DNA of 64,000 nucleotides from Zygaena filipendulae (Eukaryota; Arthropoda; Insecta; Lepidoptera; Zygaenidae), in assembly GCA_907165275.2 (NCBI GenBank), contig OU015672.1:1036501-1100500 (forward strand), in the 5' to 3' direction. A program made the position numbers and the translations under genes. This document shows positions 33,624 to 45,821 of the stretch, piece by piece; the first letter of the stretch is position 1; every line of letters starts with the position of its first letter. Under the pieces are notes generated by a model. That model did no database searches. It was not told the DNA's origin and worked only from the letters and a program-made list of their open reading frames with translations.

Positions 33624-34207
33624 TGAAGCGCAATGTGCAAACTTCGTTAGCGCGATTCAGGATTTCCATCTAGCTAGTAGGTATTCGTCGCTTCGTTGTA
33701 GTTCGTAACTTGTGCCGTAGATGGTAGAGGTCGCCACAAGTAGTTACGGCGTGACAAACAAACAAAGTAACTTTTTACATTTTTAATATCAGTATGGATG
33801 TGACAGAATCCATCGAGAATTTGGTACTTGCAATACACGAACAGACCGTGGTTCGCACACAAAATGTACTTAACTGCATAATATTATGTGGTTGCAATCA
33901 AGTCTGTACGCGTTCGGTTCGCGTGCCTGTTATCAGTAATAATCAGCACGCGATTAGAATTCTGATAATACACAATCATGAATCACGATTATGCAAATCT
34001 CCGTCGTTGGAATAGGTATTGTTCAGAAAATGTTTAACTGTTAGTGGTTAAAATCTATCAGAATATTAAGAACGAGCTGGCTCCCACGTGGATTCACCCG
34101 CATGAGTTTGGAAATCTGGCAGGAACTCTTTGTGTCAGAAAAAAAGGAGACTAAATGGTAGCCATTTTGGTACCAACTATTCTAGTTTAAGACTCACGCT
34201 TGTACTT

Positions 34208-34257
34208 ATTTTATCTTTATGGTATCAAATAAACTTTTTTCTATTCTATTCTATTCT
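34208..34257 (+). repeat. LINE 3' tail with TTCTA repeats
   Basis: ATCTTTATGGTATCAAATAA ACTTTT then (TTCTA)n; inverted counterpart at 32082-32130. Confidence 0.6.
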
Positions 34258-34273
34258 AAATACTTGTTTCCAA

Positions 34274-34607
34274 CTAGCTGTCCCCCGCGGTTTCTACCCG
34301 CGGTAATTTCGGAGTTCCCGCGGGAGTTTAGGGATAAAAAGTACCCTATGTCACTCAGGACTACCGTAACTTCTTATACTTTAAGTGGAAGAATTTTCAA
34401 AATGGCGTGTGTCAGTCGGTTGAGAAGCGAACCCTCAATACTTGTTATATATGTTTAGTTGTTGTATACGTATGCTGTAAATCTTTGTGTTGTGTCAAAT
34501 AAAGTTTATCAATTCAATTAAAATAAAAATCGATTCAGCAGCTCCAGAGATTACCCCCTACAACGTCACAAACTCACAAACTTAGCTTTTTATAATATTC
34601 GTATAGT
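34274..34607 (-). mobile_element. Helitron-like element with internal insertion
   Basis: CTAG at 34274-34277 and GCGGTTTCTACCCGCGG hairpin. The body is split at about 34400-34530 by TGTGTTGTGTCAAATAAAG-type sequence; the distal end is TTTTTATAATATTCGTATAG. Confidence 0.65.
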
Positions 34608-35033
34608 TATTCCAATTTAATGCAATGCTAATGAGAATAGACCCTTTTTTTCCTTCTTTAGGATGAATTTTCGAATGAACAATAAATTCGTTTATCAATA
34701 AAGTCGAGTTAATTTCGAAACTCCTTCAGGAACTCCAACTTATGAGACTGATAAGTATTTTCCCACGGGGTATATGAAATCTTATCAAAAACTTCAGAAA
34801 TGATAAAAAGATATGATAATGCTGAGAACACTATGCGACTTGCGATGACAGAATTTGTATCTAACCGTTGGTCGATACTTATCAGGCATTTTTAACAGAA
34901 TTCCAATAGAGTCGTGACTGCTTATCCAAAAAAAAAATCATACATACAGCCGAATATAATTATAAGGGAGCGGACCCACCTCGTCCCCTCAAATGTTTGA
35001 GGTTGCCACTGGTCCCCTGATCTATATAATTAA

Positions 35034-35455
35034 CTAGCTGTTCCCCGCGGTTTCACCCGCGGTAATTTCGGAGATCCCGCGGTTATTCCGAGATAAAAGT
35101 ACCTACTACCCTATAGTATTTTTTGTCTACTGACCCTTCACAACTTGTAATCTGCAAAATTTAATACAGTTTCACCCGCGTTAATTTCGGAGTCTCCGCG
35201 GGAATTCCGGGATAAAAAGTATCCTATGTTCTTTTCTGTATCCCTGACGACGTGTATGCAAAATTTCATGATGATCCGACCCGCGCGACTTCATCCGCGG
35301 TAATTCCGGAGTTCCCGCGGGAATTCCGGGATAAAAACTATCCTATCTTTTAAGTTGGACCATATTATAAATGGTTGCAAAATTTTATCAAAATCCGTTC
35401 AGTAGTTTCGGAGTCCATCGCGGACAAACAACGTGACACGTGATTTATATATATT
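35034..35455 (-). mobile_element. three Helitron-like units in tandem
   Basis: Hairpin-side sequences occur at 35034 (GCGGTTTCACCCGCGG, with CTAG), 35165 (CAGTTTCACCCGCG) and 35283 (GCGCGACTTCATCCGCGG), all in one direction. The third belongs to the GACAAACAACGTGACACGT subfamily also at 48891-49149. Confidence 0.65.
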
Positions 35456-35824
35456 AGATTTTAAAATCTTATTTCCTATTCATTCTACTAATTTAGATGT
35501 TTTCTTTCGGCTTCTGTGGTTGTGGTACATTCGCGCACTAAAGGTAAAAATATTAAAATATAGTATTATAACTATGTTAAAAAAACGAACGCTTATTTAC
35601 GATTCGGCTTATTTAAATAACTTGTCGTTGTCACTGAAGTTGCCTACTAGGCGACCAGTCGCCTTTAAAATTTTTTCGTCGTATTTCGGAACATATCATA
35701 CTCTTTATTTACTAACGGTCATTGTGTTTTTTTTTTTGTTAATTTGCAAGTTTACCCCTTTAGGGGAAAGCAAAAGAAACAGTCCATACAGCCAATTCAG
35801 TTGTATTTTTCTTCTTCTGAAGGC

Positions 35825-35950
35825 TTAAGATTGCCTGTCTACTGGAGCGGAGCGAGGTGGCGGAACGGTGAGCGAGGTAAAAATCCACCTATAGATTTTT
35901 AGTAGCGAAGATTTTATTACATTCTGTCGGTGGATTTTTGAGATTTTATT
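35825..35950. mobile_element. partial copy of the GGCTGCC MITE
   Basis: TTGCCTGTCTACTGGAGCGG, GAGCGAGGTAAAAATCCACC as in the hig-intron MITE at 54664; the right end is missing. Confidence 0.5.
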
Positions 35951-36039
35951 TTTTAACGTTCTAATATAATTTTTTTTTTTTGTTAATTTCTTTAAAGTAT
36001 TCTGTTCGCAAATGTACTATGTCAACGCTTTTTTATTGA

Positions 36040-36292
36040 AATAAATATGGCTATTTTTCTATCAGGGAACCAATAGGCACCTGAAATGCCGAATCTATAA
36101 CTTTTATTCCAGGGGACGAGTACCTAGGTACCATAATTTTTTTTTTAAATCATTGACTGGTCTCCTACCGGGGGACCAATAGGCACCTATACAGGGGTCG
36201 GATCTACAACTTTTGTTCCGGGGGACGAATATTAGGGGGCCATTGGGTATTGACCCAATTATAACCTCCTGCTTTTTTGAAGTCGGTTAATA
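36040..36292 (+). repeat. AACCGACTTC-ended repeat fragment
   Basis: Ends CCTCCTGCTTTTTTGAAGTC GGTTAA. Body has two GGGGACCAATAGGCACCT-like blocks. Confidence 0.5.
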
Positions 36293-36847
36293 AAAGAAGA
36301 ATATCCGTAGGTACGCGGCGGCGTACTATTCATCCTTAAAAATGAAAATGTAAGTTTGTTTGTTACGCTTTCCCTGTGACCTTTCCGTACCCCTGCCAAC
36401 GTGTATGCAAAATTTCACGATGATCGGTCCAGAATATTAGTACCTATAGACAAGCTAGACGCGTCAGTGTTTTTGTAAGGATACACCCGGATGCTTGGCA
36501 CCATTAAATTAAAAAAAAAAACCACAACAAAAACTTCATCAGCTAATAAAGCCGAATTATTTTAACTCGATACCTACGCTGTTGTTTCGTAATGAGCAAA
36601 AAGATTTGCACTTAAATTATCTAATTAAATAAATTACACGAATGGAATGAGTTTAATATTTTTTTTTTTTGTTTTTTAATCAAGTTAGACGTTTTCGACT
36701 CTTCATGGTCAAGTTGAAGTTGGCGGGTAATTTTGTTTCATCCCATCTATTAAAAAACTGACGTTTCACTCGCATATAAGTGCACCTAAAGTAGTACATT
36801 TAGGTTCCCTTCAATAAGTGCGACTAAAAGTTGCACTGAAATCTATT

Positions 36848-37474
36848 TTTCATTACTCATACTCGGAAAGTAGGTCTGAAGTTGCCTGAGAAGCGGGTTG
36901 AAAGTACCCTTTTCAGCCCTAGGGAGAATCGCTTTCAACTGACAACTGTCAAATTATTAAAAAAAAACTAGGTCTATTTTCACATTTCTATTGAACCATG
37001 TTTCAACTTTCTATACAGCCAGCGCGATGTAAAATTGAAATAACGTAAAGTTTAAGTAGGTATTAATTAAAATAAAATTCACTCACTTTTTCTTAAGCTA
37101 ATTCCTATTTATATTTTTTTATTTTCTTTAATTAATACTTAATAATTAAAGAAAATATTTTTTTTAGGTCGCCACAATGTAAATAAAAAATACTGGCTGA
37201 ATAGCTAGCCGGCCAAAGAAAAAGAAATAGGTGGGAAAGTGTCAAGCGACTATCCGATCTTCACTCATTTTTTCTTTAGCTAATTCCTATTTTTATTTTG
37301 ACTTTCCTTGCATTCGTAATGAAAAGCACAGTGTTACCCTCGGGAGAAAGACTTATTTAGTCCCGAGACGGGGTTTGGCGCCCGAGCGTAGCGAGGGCGC
37401 CAATAGATCGAGGGACTTACTTTACTTACTTACTTGGTGACTTACTTTCACCCCTAGGATAACAATGTACTATT
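36848..37474 (-). mobile_element. GGCGCC-core element, long form, core inverted (copy 5)
   Basis: The frame runs CATTACTCATACTCGG to CAATGTACTATT, as in copy 6. Its core at 37352-37418 (CCCGAGACGGGG first, AGATCGAGGGAC last) is reversed relative to the frame when compared with copies 1, 2 and 6. Confidence 0.62.
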
Positions 37475-38012
37475 AACCCGCTAAACAGCGGGTAATAATG
37501 AGTTGTGAATTTGGAATATGAAACTTGTACTTAATTTCTATCGCCAGAGACGACCAAGAAGGTCGAACGTCAAATACTTGCACAAATTGTATGAATAAAG
37601 TACTGACCGGTGAGACTCGCGCCTCAAACAAAAAAAAAAAGAAAAAGTCGGCACTGATGTGCTGTGTATGTTTTTTTATCTGTTATTGTAATTTTATTGA
37701 TTTCACAAAATGTATTCGTCAAGTAGTGAAGAGAGCACAATATTAACACCTGATTCTGTGAAAATGAACGCAATAAATATTTAGGCTTGTATTATATTTA
37801 ATAACAAATAGATATAGATATTACAGCGATTTCTTGTTTCATTTTCTTATAGAGGGTAATGAAAAGTACAGTGTACCACTCGGCATTAAAATTATTTTTT
37901 CCTCGGGCGATTTCCTTTGAATCCCTCTCTCCGTTCAGGATTCTATATAACTTCTATATACTCTGAAATCCTTCACTCTGGTCTGGATTCAAAATAACGT
38001 ATAAATACAATT

Positions 38013-38634
38013 TTCATTACTCATGCTCGGAAAGTAGGTCTGAAGTTGCCTGAGAAGCGGGTTGAAAGTAGCTCTTTTCAGCCCTAGGGAGAATCGCTTT
38101 CAACTGACAACTGTCAAATTATTAAAAAAAAACTAGGTCTATTTTCACATTTCTATTGAACCATGTTTCAACTTTCTATACAGCCAGCGCGATGTAAAAT
38201 TGAAATAACGTAAAGTTTAAGTAGGTATTAATTAAAATAAAATTCACTCACTTTTTCTTAAGCTAATTCCTATTTATATTTTTTTATTTTCTTTAATTAA
38301 TACTTAATAATTAAAGAAAATATTTTTTTTAGGTCGCCACAATGTAAATAAAAAATACTGGCTGAATAGCTAGCCGGCCAAAGAAAAAGAAATAGGTGGG
38401 AAAGTGTCAAGCGACTATCCGATCTTCACTCATTTTTTCTTTAGCTAATTCCTATTTTTATTTTGACTTTCCTTGCATTCGTAATGAAAAGCACAGTGTT
38501 ACCCTCGGGAGAAAGTAACTTATTTAGTGCCTCGAACTATTGGCGCCCTCGCTACGCTCAGGCGCCAAACCCCGTCTCGGCACTAAATGAGTTACTTTCA
38601 CCCCTTGGATAACAATGTACTATTTAATACCTTG
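38013..38634 (-). mobile_element. GGCGCC-core element, long form (copy 6)
   Basis: Core at 38519-38590 with GTGCC..GGCAC at its ends instead of GTCCC..GGGAC; compensating changes on both sides keep the stem paired. Confidence 0.62.
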
Positions 38635-39073
38635 TGATACAATCTACTATTTAAGCAGAGAGTAGAGAGTCAATTACACAATGCAAAATTTCAAAAACGT
38701 ACCGCTCCACATGCGCTCCACCGATCGCGTTATTTCATAACGACATTATTAAAACAAAACCCTCAGATACATCCTTACTTACCTATTACAATATACAAAT
38801 TATTATATTGTAAAAAGCGAATGTGAGCTTATTTGTTTATTTGTCACGGTTTCACGCCTTAACTACTCAACCGATCATGATGAAATTTTGCGTAAGTGTA
38901 AAAAAATATACTCGTATGTGACATTATACGTTTTTATTTTGGTGATGTCGTTATGACATAGTTCGACAGATGGCACCTTTAAGCAGGGCCCTTATTTACA
39001 ATGACCAACAACATTCCTTGCCCATAACGCGCGTCCCAAAAACATTATCCCAAACGCTCCAGATGCAAAAATA

Positions 39074-39276
39074 TCCTAGTAATATTATAAACGCGAAAGT
39101 TTGTGAGTATGGATAGATGTTTGTTACTCTTTCACGCAAAAACTACGGGATGGAATTAAATGAAACTTTACAATAATATAGCTTTTACATCAGATTAACA
39201 CATTGGGTACTTTTTATCCCGAAATTCCCGCGGGAACTCTGAAATTAACGCGGGTGAAACCGCGGGGCACAACTAG
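39074..39276 (+). mobile_element. Helitron-like element, intact ends
   Basis: 203 bp, TCCTAGTAATATTATAAACG to CGCGGGTGAAACCGCGGGGC-ACAA-CTAG. One of the best copies for defining the family. Confidence 0.78.
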
Positions 39277-39482
39277 TAAGTTTATATTCTTTACGACAAA
39301 AGAAACTGTATTATTTTTTTAATGAAACTTCTATGAACACGAGGGAAAAGCAAATTATGTGGCGACTTATCTTAACGCGACGCGTTATGGTCATAGTGAA
39401 AAAGGGCCCGCGCTTAAAGGTGGTTATCGTACGATAAAGCAGAGAGAGGTGCTCATAGTAACGTGGGGTAGAAGAGATTGGA

Positions 39483-39544
39483 ATGAACATGGCCGATCTA
39501 GTTAAGGCTCTAATGGAGACCCTTATAGAGAAGCGAGCATTACG
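39483..39544 (+). CDS. weak candidate short first exon
   Basis: Reads MNMADLVKALMETLIEKRAL with a second ATG in good context (gaacATGGCC) and ends at donor ACG/GTAGGT. An upstream in-frame TAA is present. An amphipathic, coding-like peptide, but only 20 codons, and no partner exon was found. Confidence 0.2.
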
Positions 39545-41104
39545 GTAGGTACCTATTAAAAATTTGCTTATTTCACTCTTCTTTACAAAAGTTATTTCTA
39601 TGTTTTCGTCGTTATAATAAACTGTTATACAATATTATGTTACAAACATCATCTAAACACACAAGAAAAATTTTAGTGTCTGTTTGTAATTCCAAATTAA
39701 CAGCATTTCACTGAATGCATAAAAAGTATATACTAGGTACTTACATATTTTTTTATTAATTTTTTATTTTGTTTGTCTGTCTGTCTGTTTGTTCCGGCTA
39801 ATCTATGAAACGGCTGGACCTATTTCAACGGGGCTTTCACTGGCAGATAGCTGATGTTATAAGGAGTAAAGAGGCTATTTTTATTTTAGAAAAAAATAGT
39901 TCCTGCGGAAATTCCGAAACTCGTGCGGGCTTAACCGCGCTACCAGTTAGTCAAATATACAAAGTCTTCAATTTAACCTTTAGAAATTACTTCTACCATC
40001 CTGTATATGAAAATGTTATATAATTCGCGATCTTTGTCTTCCCATTGTCCATAGTGTATAGAACCATAGAAGCGTTCAAATTGCAGTAAACGTCTATGTT
40101 TTACATAACAAGCCAACGTGACTTTATGTAAATAGGTAATGCCGTCTCATAACTATATTCGCACGTGGACTCGCTAATCATTATGGCATCCTACAATAGT
40201 TAGTTACCTAGACATATGATACTGTTGACAGTTCATACAGGCGAACCATTAATTAAAAGTAATGTAGTGGGGCAGGCGAGCCACGGTTGCAAAGGAAGTA
40301 TCCCACCATAAATCTAGAGAACAACAAATAGTACTAACATATTATAAGCTAGCTATGACCCGCGGTTGCACCCGCGTGAAACGTTGCTATGTAACAACTT
40401 CTTTCCCGACATCCAATTTAAATGAAACAAAGCCTATATATAGCTACAGGCAATCCGTTCAGTAGATTCGGAGATTATCACGAACAGACTGATGACAGAC
40501 TTACAGAAAATAATTTTAAAAACTTTTTTTTTGTGGATGGTTACTCTTGTATACGCTTTTACCCTGATCAGCTCAACCGATCATCGTGAAATTTCGAATT
40601 ACTTATACACGTTGTCAGGGGAACAGAGAAGACCGGAAGGAGGAAGGAAGGACATAGGATAGGTACTGTTTTTCCCAGAATTCTCGCGGGAACTCCGAAA
40701 ATAACGCGAGTGAACAGCTTGTATAAAATACATAATTATTAAAGATGAATGTATAAAATTGTTATTGTTGGTTGACTCCGTTTAACACAATATATTAAGG
40801 TACCTACTACTTAATCTTTAAAAACAGAGCTATAATATCTAGCTAGAGACAAATAGCTAGATAAATATTTTCCCAACCGCTCGCCGAAGACGTCATGTAC
40901 GTACATATTATGTACGTCTACCCGTAGTCACATATCACAAACCATGTTTCATAGCAAGCAACCTTGATTGTGTCAGAACTTGGAAATATTATATTGCAGA
41001 GTTAGTTAATACAATGAAAATATAAAAAAACTAAGATTCCCAGAAGACAAATAATACATTAGAATGCGTTGACATAACTACCTACTCAACATAGCTATTA
41101 TAAA
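39545..41104. other. repeat-rich stretch, no gene
   Basis: Decayed Helitron-like pieces at 39780-39955 (plus), 40351-40510 (minus) and 40540-40723 (plus, ending GAGTGAACAG-CTTG). No exon recognised. Confidence 0.45.
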
Positions 41105-41245
41105 ACTAGCCGTCCCCCGCGGTTTCACCCGTATTAATATCGGAGTCAATTCCGGGTTAAAATATAGGTGCCTTATGTCCTTTTCTGTGCCCCTGACAAA
41201 GTGTATGCAAAATTTCATAATTATGACGATCGATTCGTTGATTAA
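41105..41245 (-). mobile_element. Helitron-like fragment
   Basis: CTAG at 41105-41108 and GCGGTTTCACCCGTATT hairpin side; the distal end is missing. Confidence 0.55.
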
Positions 41246-41276
41246 TCAATTATTGGTTGATTAATCGATTTGTATA

Positions 41277-41853
41277 AAAATGAATCCTATTGCCCTTGGT
41301 CACGGCATCACGCGTGAACGGCTGGAGCAATTTCACTCATAGGGAGTTTTAGTGTTTATTTTTTATTATTATTTTATAAACCTTTACGTATTAGTAGTAT
41401 AATAGCATTATTCTTTTACAAATATATTTTTTACTTTCAGAGATATTACTCTTTAAAAGTTCAAGTTAGACAAGGAAAGCGCTAGTCCCAAAGTGACGTC
41501 ACTCGGCTTGTTGCGCCCGGCCCTACAACCGCCATACAAAATTCCGTTTTAAAAAGAGACAGACATAGTCAAAAGTAAAAGTTTATAACTATTCTATTTC
41601 TTAATCAAATCTATTGATTTTTTCGCTTATGTTATTCTTGTCCATGATATTTTCGAGTGTAATTGTTGGATTGGATATTTGGAGTTCGAGCGGGAATTCT
41701 GAAACTCACGCGGGTGTCTCCGAAACGGTTGGACCGATTTTGACGGGATTTTCGCTGCTAATTAGCTGATGTTATAAGGATTAAGTTAAGCTACTTTGCA
41801 GTTCCAGCGGGAATTCCGAAACTCACACGGGTGAAACCGCGGGGCACAGCTAG
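41277..41853 (+). mobile_element. second-subfamily Helitron-like element with inserted CRE sequence
   Basis: Starts AAATGAATCCTATTGCCC and ends GTGAAACCGCGGGGCACAG-CTAG. About 280 bp in the middle (41370-41650) do not belong to the subfamily and carry TGACGTCA at 41494-41501 and CGCCATACAAAA, as in the CRE-carrying MITEs. Confidence 0.6.
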
Positions 41854-42045
41854 TTAATTATTATTTAAGGCTTGACAAGGTAACAGACAGACAGGGTTAC
41901 TTCCGCATTTATAATATAACATAGTAGGCACGGCTCATTATCCAAATTACCCAAAAACTATTGTATTAGGTACTTAATATAAGTACCATTGCACAAAGTG
42001 ATTACCTACTGAATTATCTCATCACCGAAAATTAGCCTTGCCGAA

Positions 42046-42258
42046 ATCCTTACTTAATATTACAAATGCGAAAGTGATAATCTCTGTCTGTCTGTCTGTT
42101 ACCTACACTTTCACGTACATAGGAAATAATAATAATAATAATCCTCTTCACAACACACAGATCTACTTGATCCCACAGTAAGCTATGAGCTTGTGTCGTG
42201 GAAACCAAGCAAACGTGGTATATACTACACATATTGTTACATATTATATATTATACTA

Positions 42259-42289
<31 letters not shown>

Positions 42290-42507
42290 CCAGACTGGAA
42301 AATGGAACCCTGTGTTCATCACACAAAGTCCACCCCCACCGGGAATCGAACCCGGAACCTCTTGATTAGCGGGCAGGCATGGTGACCATTGCGCCAATCG
42401 GGTCGTCATACCTACACGTACACGTATACATAGGATACTTCTTATTCCGGAATTCCCGCGGGAACTTCAAATTAAACGCCGGTGAAACCGCAGGGAGCAG
42501 GTAGTAT
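42046..42507 (+). mobile_element. Helitron-like element split by a SINE
   Basis: Left part 42046-42120 (TCCTTACTTAATATTACAAA, (CTGT)n), right part 42412-42507 (GGAATTCCCGCGGGAAC, GTGAAACCGCAGGGAGCAGG-TAG). The SINE lies between. Confidence 0.6.
42121..42408 (-). mobile_element. tRNA-derived SINE
   Basis: Minus: GGCGCAATGGTCACCATGCC (A-box region), AGAGGTTCCGGGTTCGATTC (B box), then TGTGATGAACACAGGGTTCC, a TA-repeat, GCTCATAGCTTACTGTGGGA and an (ATT)n tail. Confidence 0.78.
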
Positions 42508-42691
42508 GTACCTCAGAGTAAATATAGTAAGTACTAAGTATATATTTTACAATTTATTAATTACGACAACGGCAAAAACAAGGAAATAAAATATATAGTA
42601 TTGAATAACTTGTGCTGCAGTTGAGAAAGGAATTTTGAATGAAACTATATTATATGTATTAATTAATACTTACTTTATTATATATAGTATA

Positions 42692-42998
42692 CTAGCTGTG
42701 CCCCGCGGTTTCACCCGCGTGAGTTTCGGGATTCCCGCAGGAACTCCAATGCAGTCTAATGTACTCCTTATAACAACAGCTAATTAGCAGTGGAAGTCCC
42801 GTCAATATCGGTCCAACCGTTTCGGAGATTCACCCGCGTGAGTTTCGGAATTCCCGCAGGAACTCCAAACTTCTTTTATATAAACCTTGTCCTGACAATA
42901 ACGAACACAAAAAAAAAAACAATTTTTCAATTTGGTGCAGTCGTTTGTAGTTATGCGCTTACCAACACATTTGGCGATTCATTTTTATTATAAAGATT
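42692..42998 (-). mobile_element. Helitron-like element, second subfamily
   Basis: CTAG at 42692-42695. Nearly the same as 16779-17090 (TTTCGGAATTCCCGCAGG, AACCTTGTCCTGA, TTTGGCGATTCATTTTTATT), so a recently active subfamily. Confidence 0.7.
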
Positions 42999-43012
42999 AA
43001 CTCTATTTTTAA

Positions 43013-43223
43013 TCCTTAATAATATTATAAATGCGAAAGTGGGTTTGTTTGTTTGTTTGTTATGCTTTCACGCCTTAACGGCTCAACCGATCATCATAAA
43101 ATTTTAAATAGGTACCTACCTACACACTACACGTTATCAGGGGTACAGAGAAAGACATAGTGCACTTTATAGCCTGGGATTCCCGCGGAATCTCCGAAAC
43201 TATTGCGGGAGGGAAACAGCTAG
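43013..43223 (+). mobile_element. Helitron-like element
   Basis: 211 bp, TCCTTAATAATATTATAAAT to GCGGGAGGGAAACAG-CTAG; hairpin partly lost. Starts 15 bp after the preceding element. Confidence 0.7.
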
Positions 43224-43319
43224 TATAATAAGTACTTACAAAAAAATGTTGAAGATTAATAATTAGAATTTAGAAAATAAATTTTCATCACAATAGGCTA
43301 GTTTCCTAAATTTTCTTTT

Positions 43320-43588
43320 TTAGTCCGTTTTGTAGATTATTAAAAAATATTGGACACGTATTTTTTTATTTTTTATGTAACCAAAAAATAACGGAGATAT
43401 ATCAAGTCGAAATTTCACATGACGTCACGCCTCGCTACAGTTTGTTCGCACGTTACCTATAGCGAGCTGTGACATCACGAGTCCCCCACCCTAAACTTTA
43501 ATGCGCTTTATCTATGCATATTTCCATTATTTTAAAAAAGCAAAAAATACGTGTCTTTTATTTTTTTATTATCTAACTGACGGACTAA
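43320..43588 (+). mobile_element. CRE-carrying MITE, copy 6
   Basis: TTAGTCCGTT to GACGGACTAA, 269 bp, TGACGTCA at 43420-43427 and a changed TGACATCA about 45 bp on. The outer ends AGGCTAGTTTCCT (43299) and AGGAAACTAGCCT (43613) are inverted, suggesting the true termini. Confidence 0.7.
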
Positions 43589-45538
43589 ATAGAATTTTGA
43601 TTTTTTTACCCAGGAAACTAGCCTATTGTCGGACTCGAATCCCATGATCGACGAACTATTCATTTACTTACCAAGAAAATTTTACGGAACCCCGGGTGCG
43701 CGAATCCGTCTCGCACTTGGTCGGTTTTTTCTGCGTAGGTACCTAAGCAATTACTGATGGCGAACTTCGTAAGTTTTTTTTTTTAAATGTAACTACCTGA
43801 CCAGGTATCGCCAGACAACGGAATGGGTTGTCCATTATTCAGAAATAACCATTTCGAGGAAAAGATAATGTTCGGTAGTTTTGGAACATACGGACCGATA
43901 GAAATTCTCAAATATACCTATGTTTTGGATTACTCCTTACATGCATTATATTCTGCCTTTTTAATGTGAATGTGAGTTCGTTTATTTGTTGGTTACGCTT
44001 TCAACCGATCATGATGAAGTTTTGCATATACCTACATAATAGAAGGCACATAGCTAGATTAGGTACCTCTCTAGGTGGGTATAGTTTAAGGTACGTAAGT
44101 AGTTTTTTAATAAAAATATTATCTATTATCTAATAAGTAATAAGTATTATCTGTAAGTAATAAGTAATTTTTTTCCAGGTCTCATCAGAGTTTTAAGTTC
44201 CGGTCCGATTATTTCATAATTAACATGACCGTATTTTTTATAGCATCGCGCGCCAAGATGTACCTATCTTGTGAATTCGCGTAGTAGTTTCTTGCAGGTA
44301 CCTATTCAATTATTATAATAAAAAAATCAGTAGGTACCAACCAACAACCAACGAGCATTTTTTGATATACGTACCTATATAATATAAAAAGGTGGTATTT
44401 AACCTCACATCAAATACAATCTTTCGTCGTTTTTTTAACTTTTCTATTTAAAATACTAATTGGTCATTAAAATATGAATTCCAAAGAAATCTGACTCTGG
44501 CGCATCGCTGTCTGCTGCCGCGGCACGCTCGCTGCGCTCGCTCGGCTCGCGCGTTGTGATCGCTGCTCAAACTTGCGAACCTAGCAGGTCGCAGTGGCAA
44601 ATCGAAAATCGGTAATAATTTTAGGGTGATCCTATAATAAATAATTAATTGATATGCGTAGGTAGACATAATTATGTGCTAAATTAAGCGTTCATAGAAT
44701 TGTTTGTTTTAGGTACACTTAAATATTCCCCTAAACTATAATGTCCCTGATTCATCAACGACCGGACCAAAACTTCTAGGTATAGAAACTTGAAATTTCG
44801 CCCAAGGTTACCTTTTATAATTTAGGCGAGCAAAAAAGGGCTTATGGAAATTCAATCCAGTAGGCGATTAGGGGATAAAAGAAGGGTCATAGTTTGTATA
44901 GAATTACTGTTCGTTTATACTTTATGAGTCATGGAAATAGGTATTTGGGCTCCCCTTCTATGCCTACCTACTTGTTAGGCATAATAAAAAAGAGGTAGGT
45001 AGTTTGTCAATTTAGAGTTCTCGAGGGAGTTCCAAAATTCATCAATATACAAATACTAAAACAAAGGAGGTAGTTATTCGTAAGTCAACCTCTACTTATA
45101 AGATTAAAGTTATAGTCGCGGATATAATAAATTAGTGAAAAATCTAATATCACTAAAAATAAACTGAAACTCAGCTACTTACTTTTATTTTAGCTAAAGC
45201 CAATTCGTTAGCAATTACTTCAAGTAGTTCTTCTTCCCCACTACTAGGCAGGTACTAAGTTAGTCAAATGGGGGTGCATCTCCGTGACCGTTTTAAAATA
45301 AAATATGACCAGATATTTTGTTAGTGTTTAAAAGAATGTTAAAAAAACTTTTTTTTTTGCTCATTTGGTAATCCCTGAGGCTATCTCAAATGTAAACAAA
45401 AACATAAATATAAGAACCTAATATAATATTATAATTGAGATAATACCATTGACAAAGATACATCTACCTACCTACTAGATAAAAAAAATTTAAGAACCAC
45501 CTAGGTATATAATTTATATGGAATGGGTGAAAAATCTA
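43589..45538. other. AT-rich stretch, no supported gene
   Basis: Interspersed-repeat tail at 43684-43730; a GC-rich patch at 44510-44560 (GCTCGCTGCGCTCGCTCGGC), probably repeat-derived. TAGGTACCTACC-type tracts are frequent. Confidence 0.4.
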
Positions 45539-45821
45539 TCTATACTATAATAAAAGAGTAGAATCCGCGATTCTGTACATTGAATATCTTTACCTAAAAT
45601 TGAGAGGGGTGATAAAAGAAGAGTAACCAAGCCCAAAAAAAAGTTTATAAAATTCTTTTCTGTCTGTCTGTCTGTCTGTTCGCGATAATCTCCGCATCTA
45701 CTGAACCGATTGTCATGCGGTTTTCACAGGTAGATTAAGCTTAGCCTGGAGCTACATATAGGCTTTGTTTCCTTTAAACCTTTAAACCTTTCATGCGGGT
45801 GAAACCGCGGGGCACAGCTAG
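45539..45821 (+). mobile_element. Helitron-like element, GAGTAGAATCCGCGA subfamily
   Basis: 283 bp, TCTATACTATAATAAAAGAG to GCGGGTGAAACCGCGGGGCA CAG-CTAG. Serves as the uninserted reference for the copy at 3195. Confidence 0.74.

Noticed and set aside
35433..35828. 131-codon plus-strand frame
   Set aside because: Starts in a Helitron-like end, passes through repeat sequence also seen at 11290-11390, AT-driven hydrophobic residues, no domain.
42300..42410. tRNA gene with B box GGTTCGATTCC on the minus strand
   Set aside because: It is the head of a SINE with a downstream body and (ATT)n tail; its stems do not form a proper cloverleaf.
44448..44669. GC-rich minus frame (ARAERAQRACRGSR)
   Set aside because: Short internal palindromic GCGCTCGCTCGG repeats typical of repeat DNA, no splice sites or domain.
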